11,708 nucleotides of DNA, taken from positions 19,188 to 30,895 of the forward strand of contig MELI01000084.1 in the NCBI GenBank assembly GCA_001767575.1, given 5' to 3'. The position numbers were made by a program, and so were the translations under genes. The notes under the pieces were generated by a model. That model was not told where the DNA came from and ran no database searches. It saw nothing but the letters and a program-made list of their open reading frames with translations. The DNA is from Candidatus Aquicultor primus. Lineage in GTDB: Bacteria > Actinomycetota > Aquicultoria > Aquicultorales > Aquicultoraceae. Shown here piece after piece: positions 6,976 through 11,708 of the stretch. Positions within the stretch are counted from its first letter, which is position 1. The number at the start of each line of letters is the position of its first letter.

Positions 6976-7326
6976 GGTAACCTCCGGTTTAAGGAATGGA
7001 GCCGGCGGCGGTTGCGCCTACTGTCTCAGTGCGCTTGGGATGTTGTCGGTACCGGCTTACTTTTATTTAACTAGAAGCTAGATTCAAAAGCAAATCCAGG
7101 TTGGGTTTTTAGCGTCGGCAGGTTGCATATAAGCTAGGAGAGACAGTTGATTGGGTCAGTTGCCGGGGACTGCGCTTAATTCGAAGATTTTCGATTAATA
7201 TTTCGCAAAACGAGTAAAGAGCATATGCGATACGCCGATATTTGATGTGATGCCTACTAGGAGTGAAGTTTCTAGCAGGAATACTTGTTTAAAAGGAAAA
7301 AATAATAACACTGGAGGGAATATTTA
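6976..7326. other. 351-bp gene-free divergent intergenic region
   Basis: The region separates the minus-strand UPF0182 gene from the plus-strand haem sensor gene and must contain promoters for both, but none matches consensus clearly. Visible elements are the palindrome TCGAA-GATT-TTCGA (7181-7194), GCATATGC (7221-7228) and an imperfect 8-bp inverted repeat CCTACTAG (7253-7260) with CTAGCAGG (7272-7279) about 50 bp before the sensor start codon. The last 40 bases are A-rich. No RNA gene or known riboswitch was recognised. Confidence 0.5.
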
Positions 7327-8199
7327 ATGAAGCTAAAGACGAGAATGATTCTGGCAATCGGTGCGGTACTGCTGGGAGCTTTGGTCGCTACCTTCGTCTT
7401 TGTTGCGAATTCTCAGAAGACCCAATCGGAGTCGCTCTACTACAACCAGGCGAAATCGATTGACTCCTCGCTGTCGTTGGTGAGGACGGTAGTCTCCGGC
7501 CATGGCGGCGTTTTCGCCAAGCAGAAAGACGGTTTCGGTGTAAACCCGTTCTTAGCGGCTATTCCTGACGTCAAAGCTGAAATGAAGAGCGCGAAAGGTG
7601 ATAAGTTCGCGTTGATCAATGGATTCAGCTTCATGCAGGAGATGTCGGATATTTCACAAAAGGAAGGCAAGACCGCGTTTACCTATCGCGCGCCGAGCGA
7701 TAAACCAATTAACCCCATGAACAAGCCGAGCGACAAAGAGCTTGAGGTCTTGGGAAGCATGAAAGACGGTGCCCTCACCGAGGAGTACACCAAAGTGGTC
7801 GGCGAGGATGGCAAGAAGTATTATGTCTACAATGCCGCGATGGTCACTAAAGAAGAGTGTATGAAATGTCACCCGGACTATACCATAGGTGGGGTCGACG
7901 GCATGATGAGCATTTCGCTCCCGATTGATGAGGCCGAAGCGCGCAATGCCGCAAGCATGCTCAACCTCGGTTATATTTTTGCCGCTGCTCTTATTATAGT
8001 CGTCGGTGTAACCTATGTCTTGGCAAGTCGTGTCACGGCGCCCATAAAGCATCTCGCGGAGGCTGCCGATAAGGTCAGCAAAGGTGAGATGGATTTCGTC
8101 ATCGACATCAACCGGAAAGATGAAATCGGTGAGCTGGCCGAAGCGTTTAATAGGCTTATCGCCAGTATCAAGATTCTCAGTATGACGAACGACCAATAA
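7327..8199 (+). CDS. Periplasmic c-type haem sensor (DUF3365/Tll0287-like) with HAMP domain, no output domain
   Basis: The product has 290 residues. A membrane helix or uncleaved signal lies at 8-27. A periplasmic domain (about 30-208) of the Tll0287-like/DUF3365 type follows, with the haem c motif CMKCH (C178, C181, H182) and then GGVDGMMSISLPI. A second membrane helix is at about 213-233. A HAMP linker follows (about 234-285) with TAPIKHLAEAADKVSKGEMD and the DEIGELAEAFNRL signature. The protein stops directly after HAMP, where relatives continue into a chemotaxis, kinase or cyclase domain. No frameshifted output domain follows; the next gene is a distinct 75-residue protein. It probably senses redox state, or a gas or ligand bound at the haem, and signals through a partner. 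The ATG has GGAGGG (7313-7318) at 8 nt. Confidence 0.85.
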   Translation: MKLKTRMILAIGAVLLGALVATFVFVANSQKTQSESLYYNQAKSIDSSLSLVRTVVSGHGGVFAKQKDGFGVNPFLAAIPDVKAEMKSAKGDKFALINGFSFMQEMSDISQKEGKTAFTYRAPSDKPINPMNKPSDKELEVLGSMKDGALTEEYTKVVGEDGKKYYVYNAAMVTKEECMKCHPDYTIGGVDGMMSISLPIDEAEARNAASMLNLGYIFAAALIIVVGVTYVLASRVTAPIKHLAEAADKVSKGEMDFVIDINRKDEIGELAEAFNRLIASIKILSMTNDQ

Positions 8200-8231
8200 C
8201 GGAGCTAACCTAAGACCTTGCGGGGGACACG

Positions 8232-8459
8232 ATGTCAGATTTATCGAACCAGGTTTTAAACATAGCGGTAGCCTATTTGGGACCGGCGGCCAGACAGTTT
8301 CTGGAGAGGCAGTGCAGTGCTCATCTGAGCTCGTCATTCGAAACCCTCTCGGCCGGCGACATCCCTGAGTTGGGCAAATGGATCAACATATCAGCCGGCC
8401 TGGTAATAGGCAAGGATAAAGCCGAGGAATTCTCTAGCAAGGTCTTGGCGCTTAAGTAG
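8232..8459 (+). CDS. Small conserved-looking protein of unknown function (75 aa)
   Basis: I do not recognise this family. The protein is soluble with no signal peptide and looks mostly helical: a helix at about 3-28 ending in RQFLERQC, a short linker, a helix at about 43-59 (IPELGKWINISAGLVIG) and a charged helix at 61-74. One Cys (C28) and one Trp (W50) are present. It begins 32 bp after the haem-HAMP gene, with GGGGGA (8222-8227) 4 nt before the ATG, and is followed by a strong terminator, so the two genes form one operon. Its position suggests it could be the cytoplasmic partner of a sensor that lacks its own output domain. That is inference from context only. Confidence 0.72.
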   Translation: MSDLSNQVLNIAVAYLGPAARQFLERQCSAHLSSSFETLSAGDIPELGKWINISAGLVIGKDKAEEFSSKVLALK

Positions 8460-8485
8460 AACGCTAACGATACAGACCCATCATC

Positions 8486-8517
8486 AAAGGCGGGTGGCAG
8501 AAAGCCATCCGCCTTTT
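8486..8517 (+). terminator. Intrinsic terminator of the haem-sensor operon
   Basis: A 13-bp stem with one G-U pair joins AAAGGCGGGTGGC (8486-8498) to GCCATCCGCCTTT (8504-8516) over an AGAAA loop, ending in TTTT (8514-8517). The A-rich 5' flank could allow weak function on the other strand for the convergent HAD gene. The remaining 60 bases to the HAD stop codon hold only the 10-bp palindrome CACTGCAGTG (8531-8540). Confidence 0.88.
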
Positions 8518-8581
8518 AAATATTGCTCTACACTGCAGTGAGCCGGGCATCCAAGTTTAGAAGTACATCCGCCTGGTGATC

Positions 8582-9238
8582 TTATCTTTGGTGTTCGAAG
8601 AGTGGTAGCACCAGCGGCAATATCGCGGCAATATCATCGATTATGTGGTCCGGGCAGCTTTTCAGTATCTCGAGGCCGTGGAATCCATAGGTAACGCCTA
8701 CTGTCAATGTGCCGGCGTTCCTTCCGGCGGCGATGTCGACGTCGGTGTCGCCGACCATGACTGCGGCATCAGGATGTGAATTAAGGAAGGCCAGCGTTTT
8801 CAAAATCGGCTCGGGGTGCGGCTTTAAGTTCTCGACGTCTTCGAATGCGACTACGTGGTCTAAATAAGTCGCCAACCCGGTAAGACTCAAAGTCGCCAGT
8901 GTCGACGTCCTGGCTCGTGTCGTGACCGCGCCGATTCTCAAGCCGGACTTCTTCAAAGTCTCCAGCGTATCCCGCGTGCCTGGATATGCCTGTGCCAAAT
9001 CAGTATGTTCGACTTGGAATGCGCGGTGCATATCGCTCAGTTCTAACACGTCTTCGACGCCGGTCAGTACCTCGTAACACAGATTCAGTGGCTTTCCCAC
9101 TAAGCGCGCCATCTCTTCGCGGCTTTTCTCGGGAAATCCGGCGCGCTCCAGAGTATACTCAAAAGCTTGAAAGATGAATTCGCTCGTATCCAGCAGGGTT
9201 CCGTCGACATCAAATAAAATCGCTTCAAATGTTTGCAT
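8582..9238 (-). CDS. HAD-superfamily phosphatase, phosphoglycolate phosphatase/PpaX-like
   Basis: This 218-residue haloacid-dehalogenase-type hydrolase has all four motifs. Motif I is DVDGTLLDT, with nucleophile D10 and acid/base D12. Motif II is the threonine in AVTTRAR (T106). Motif III is K139 in LKPHPEP. Motif IV is MVGDTDVDIAAGRNAG, with D164 and D168 for Mg2+. A helical C1-type cap lies at about 16-85. This arrangement is typical of Gph, PpaX and related phosphatases acting on small phosphorylated metabolites or pyrophosphate; the sequence does not fix the substrate. The ATG (9236-9238) has no Shine-Dalgarno sequence. Instead an extended -10 element ends 6 nt before it, which suggests a leaderless mRNA. 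The gene is divergent from the PEP-synthase-like gene. Confidence 0.88.
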   Translation of the reverse strand: MQTFEAILFDVDGTLLDTSEFIFQAFEYTLERAGFPEKSREEMARLVGKPLNLCYEVLTGVEDVLELSDMHRAFQVEHTDLAQAYPGTRDTLETLKKSGLRIGAVTTRARTSTLATLSLTGLATYLDHVVAFEDVENLKPHPEPILKTLAFLNSHPDAAVMVGDTDVDIAAGRNAGTLTVGVTYGFHGLEILKSCPDHIIDDIAAILPLVLPLFEHQR

Positions 9239-9244
9239 AAAAAC

Positions 9245-9253
9245 ATTATATCA
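9245..9253 (-). promoter_or_regulatory. Extended -10 promoter positioned for leaderless HAD mRNA
   Basis: On the minus strand TGATATAAT, a perfect extended -10 element, is followed by exactly six bases and then the ATG of the HAD gene. Usual -10 to +1 spacing puts transcription initiation on the A of the start codon. The -35 region is weak (TGAATA at 17 bp), as is common with an extended -10. Confidence 0.6.
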
Positions 9254-9363
9254 AATTGGCCGCCCAATATTCACCTGCAACAATGCTGAGAATATACGGT
9301 TCTGGGAATAACCATAGTACAAGCCTGGTGAATCTGACTGTGTCGCTAAAAAGGATGGCTTCC

Positions 9364-11583
9364 ATGAAACTCATTTACTTCTACGACGAGGTGCTACCCG
9401 AGCAAATACTCTTGGCCGGCGGCAAGGGGTTAAATGTCGCACTCATCCATCAGGCAGGACTATTGGTGCCCCGGGGGTTCATACTCTCGGCCGAAGCGTT
9501 TCGCATGGTCATCGCGGAGTGTGGGCTGGATGACTCGCTAGCGGCGTTTTTAGGCGCCGACTCATCGCCTGACCTTATTACAGAGGTTTGTGAAAGATTA
9601 AAGGACGCGCTAGACGCGGTGCACGTTAAGGACGAGATACGGGTCTCCCTCATCCAAGCTTTTGAGGAACTTTCGCCAACAAGTCCGGCCGGTCTTATAG
9701 TTCGCAGTTCGGCTACGGTCGAAGATTCGCCAAAAGCAAGCTTCGCGGGCCTTTTGTCGTCTTTTCCTAATGTGCGCGATTTTGACGACTTATGGGTCGC
9801 GGTGCGCAAATGCTGGGCATCGATTTTCACTCCGGAGACGCACATCTACCTGAAGGAACAAGGGTTGCTCGGGGCGGATGTCGGTGTTGCCGTCTTAATC
9901 CAGGCGATGGTCCCGGCCGAGCGTTCGGGTATCGTATTCTCAAAGGATCCGGTGACTAGCGACAGCGACAAGGTCGTCATCGAGGCTATTTTGGGCTTCG
10001 GCGAGGAGATTGTCTCGGGAGAGGTCACGCCAGAGCGCTATCTCTACTCTAGAAAACGGCAGATGGTGGTCAGCCGCAAGCTAGGTCGCCAATCCGAGTT
10101 CATTTCACCCACAGGCGAGAGAAAAAAGGTCTTCGAAGAGCTTGAATTGACCCCAAGGCTCAGTGAACAAGAGGTCTTTGAGCTGGCTGGCGCGGGGATT
10201 AAGCTTGAGGATATCTTTGGAAGCCCGCAAGATATCGAGTGGGCATACAGCAGCGGTAAGTTTTTCATCCTGCAATCCCGGTCTATCGTCATCGGCGAGC
10301 GTTATGAGAAGCTCTTTCCGCAAATCGGCGAGCACACGGTGTTATTAAGAGGCAGCGGTGTAAGTCCGGCGATGGGGTCGGGCAGGGTTAAAATCATCGA
10401 GCCCGATGAGATTCCCGACACCGACCGCAATACCGTAATCGTCGCAAAGCGCATCACCAACGACCTAGCGGTTCATCTACGGCGCGCGGCGGCGGTCGTC
10501 ACGGACGAAGGCGGGGCCACCAGTCACGGGGCAAATATATTGCGCGAGTTCAACGTGCCCTGCGTGCTGGCTACTGCAAATGCCACTGAGAAGCTGAAAG
10601 AAGGCCAGGTCGTTACCGTAGACGGTTTTAGGGGTGCGGTATACGAAGGAGACCTGGCGGTAAGGACGAACCGGAGCGACAATGTTCCCGATACCCTGAC
10701 CAAGGTCTTCATCTCGGTGCTGGTTCCTGAGAAAGCGCGCAATGTCGCGCCTTTCGCCGACGGAGTCTCATCGTTGCGCAATGATTACTTCATGCTTGAG
10801 TCGGGAGTCCATCCGATTAAGATGATCAAGGAAGGCCTCGGCGTCTATCTTGAGGAAAGCATCGCCAACGGTATCGTCCAGACGCTCCAGCTATTCAAAG
10901 GCAAACCGGTCTGGTATAAGACTATGGATGCGCCCACCGATGAGTTCAGGCGTCTCAAGGGCGCGGACGATCCCGAAGAGCGCAACCCGCTTTTCGGTTG
11001 GCGCGGTATCGGGCGAGAACTCGAAGAGCGCGAGATGCTCGAACTGGAATTTAGGGCGGTTTCCAGAGCGCTTGAGATAACCGGCGGCGATTTGGGCATC
11101 AAACTCCCGTTCATCCGCTTTGTCGATGAATTGCATGCCGCTAAAGAGGTCATGCGCGATGTGGGATTGCGCCCGCACGAAGACGTCAAGGTTGGGATAT
11201 CGGTTGAAAATCCGGCGACGGTATTTACCTTGCTCGATTTTATCGATGAGGGCATCGATTTTATCAGCATCGGCATGAGCGACCTCGTGATGTGCACGCT
11301 GGCGCTCGATAGGGAGAGTCAAAAGGTAGCCCGCATATTCAGGCCGAACCATGCGGCGGTCTTGCGCCTTCTCGACGAGGTGGCGACGGTCGCCGGCAAG
11401 CATAATATATTCACGTGCGTCGCCGGAGAGAGCGCGCGAGACCCGTCGGTCCTTCCATATCTGGTCACGGCCGGCTTCGAAGCAATCGGCGTTTCGCCGG
11501 CTTTCTTCTCGGAGGTCAAAAACGAGATAGCGCGGATAGAAGGGGAACATCATGGGGGAGCCCGTAGAGCTGCGCGGTGGTAA
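9364..11583 (+). CDS. PEP synthase/PPDK-like three-domain phosphotransferase with altered PEP site
   Basis: The 739-residue product has the PEP-synthase layout. An ATP-grasp domain (about 1-320) shows GGKGLN (19-24), RSSATVED (114-121), a GFGEEIVSGEVTPERY stretch and DIEWAY...LQSRSI. A swivelling phosphohistidine domain (about 345-425) has GGATSHGA with H388. A C-terminal TIM barrel (about 435-735) has LRNDYF and NPLFGWRGIG, ending with AGES. Against PTS enzyme I or PEP synthase the barrel keeps Arg in LRNDYF and Asp in GMSDL, but has Lys519 for the Arg in RT-D, Ser639 for Asn in G-N-D-L, and Ala687 where the catalytic Cys of C-G-E/Q stands; C685 is two residues away. It may act on another acceptor or be impaired in PEP formation. 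The start at 9364 has AAGGAT (9351-9356) at 7 nt; the open frame upstream lacks family similarity. Confidence 0.85.
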   Translation: MKLIYFYDEVLPEQILLAGGKGLNVALIHQAGLLVPRGFILSAEAFRMVIAECGLDDSLAAFLGADSSPDLITEVCERLKDALDAVHVKDEIRVSLIQAFEELSPTSPAGLIVRSSATVEDSPKASFAGLLSSFPNVRDFDDLWVAVRKCWASIFTPETHIYLKEQGLLGADVGVAVLIQAMVPAERSGIVFSKDPVTSDSDKVVIEAILGFGEEIVSGEVTPERYLYSRKRQMVVSRKLGRQSEFISPTGERKKVFEELELTPRLSEQEVFELAGAGIKLEDIFGSPQDIEWAYSSGKFFILQSRSIVIGERYEKLFPQIGEHTVLLRGSGVSPAMGSGRVKIIEPDEIPDTDRNTVIVAKRITNDLAVHLRRAAAVVTDEGGATSHGANILREFNVPCVLATANATEKLKEGQVVTVDGFRGAVYEGDLAVRTNRSDNVPDTLTKVFISVLVPEKARNVAPFADGVSSLRNDYFMLESGVHPIKMIKEGLGVYLEESIANGIVQTLQLFKGKPVWYKTMDAPTDEFRRLKGADDPEERNPLFGWRGIGRELEEREMLELEFRAVSRALEITGGDLGIKLPFIRFVDELHAAKEVMRDVGLRPHEDVKVGISVENPATVFTLLDFIDEGIDFISIGMSDLVMCTLALDRESQKVARIFRPNHAAVLRLLDEVATVAGKHNIFTCVAGESARDPSVLPYLVTAGFEAIGVSPAFFSEVKNEIARIEGEHHGGARRAARW

Positions 11584-11708
11584 GCACTACAAACAGCTGC
11601 TTTATGCGAGGGCGCTGAACCACATCTTTATCCCGAGGAAGGCTTGCTGCTCTACGGCCATATCACTGCCGGTGATACACAATTCATTGTCGCGTGAGTT
11701 TGAATTCT
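11552..11708 (+). CDS. Possible start of a downstream gene (3' truncated by window edge)
   Basis: An ATG at 11552, overlapping the last 32 bases of the PEP-synthase-like gene in another frame, has AAGGGGA (11540-11546) at 5 nt. It opens a frame with no stop to the window end, beginning MGEPVELRGGKHYKQLLYAR. About 52 codons are visible; the first half has codon use like the neighbours, the second half looks less protein-like. Another frame in 11584-11697 reads LYPEEGLLLYGHITAGD and then stops, so a frameshift or sequencing error in between is possible. The family is not recognised. Confidence 0.35.
   Translation, partial: MGEPVELRGGKHYKQLLYARALNHIFIPRKACCSTAISLPVIHNSLSREFEF

Noticed and set aside
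6976..7326. A cyclic-di-GMP or other known riboswitch upstream of the haem sensor
   Set aside because: The conserved boxes of the c-di-GMP-I class are not present, and no other known class was recognised.
7654..8337. 227-codon minus-strand frame across the haem sensor and the small gene
   Set aside because: It overlaps two supported plus-strand genes, crosses their boundary and shows no domain signature.
9269..9333. ATTCACC / GGTGAAT inverted pair between the HAD and PEP-synthase-like genes
   Set aside because: Only 7 bp with a 51-base spacer; expected by chance often enough that no operator claim is justified.
10891..11553. 220-codon minus-strand frame opposite the PEP-synthase-like gene
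   Set aside because: The plus strand encodes a recognisable TIM barrel through the whole stretch; the antisense frame is a by-product of codon bias.

Overview
The window looks like a chromosomal segment from a free-living, probably anaerobic or facultative bacterium of moderate GC content. Two things point to anaerobic H2 metabolism and selenium use: the end of a membrane-bound [NiFe]-hydrogenase operon (cytochrome b subunit plus maturation protease), and a small redox gene with an in-frame UGA that is best read as selenocysteine. A large UPF0182 membrane protein and a possible leaderless promoter are compatible with a deep-branching actinobacterial lineage, but a Firmicutes-like or other origin cannot be excluded from the sequence alone. 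No mobile element, CRISPR array, rRNA or tRNA was seen.

Layout. Bases 1-947 hold a 5'-truncated hyaC-like cytochrome b gene followed by a hyaD-like hydrogenase maturation protease. Within the last codons of the protease gene lie a strong promoter (888-916) and the start of a yybP-ykoY-type manganese riboswitch (about 923-1021). An intrinsic terminator (1015-1056) competes with the aptamer's closing helix and precedes a UPF0016/GDT1-type Mn exporter (1071-1640). Next is a thioredoxin-like gene (1753-2073) interrupted only by one TGA at the redox-active position, with a candidate SECIS hairpin just after it. A strong terminator (2118-2153) closes this block.

Bases 2186-4185 form a small regulator-transporter operon. 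It has a sigma70-like promoter, an operator-like palindrome at the predicted transcription start, an AbrB-type regulator and a 14-TM DHA2-type MFS efflux pump. A hairpin between convergent genes separates it from a 911-aa UPF0182 integral membrane protein on the minus strand (4240-6975). A gene-free 351-bp region lies between that gene and a divergent two-gene unit: a periplasmic c-type-haem sensor (DUF3365/Tll0287-like) ending in an HAMP domain with no output module, then a 75-aa protein of unknown function and a terminator.

The right end carries a minus-strand HAD phosphatase (8582-9238) with a promoter placed for leaderless transcription, and a divergent three-domain PEP-synthase-like phosphotransferase (9364-11583). 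In the latter several residues of the PEP/pyruvate site are substituted, including the catalytic Cys. A possible further gene begins at 11552 and leaves the window.

The most noteworthy signals are the probable selenoprotein, the Mn riboswitch and its promoter embedded in the 3' end of a hydrogenase maturation gene, the orphan haem-HAMP sensor with its small partner, and the PEP-synthase-like protein with the altered active site.
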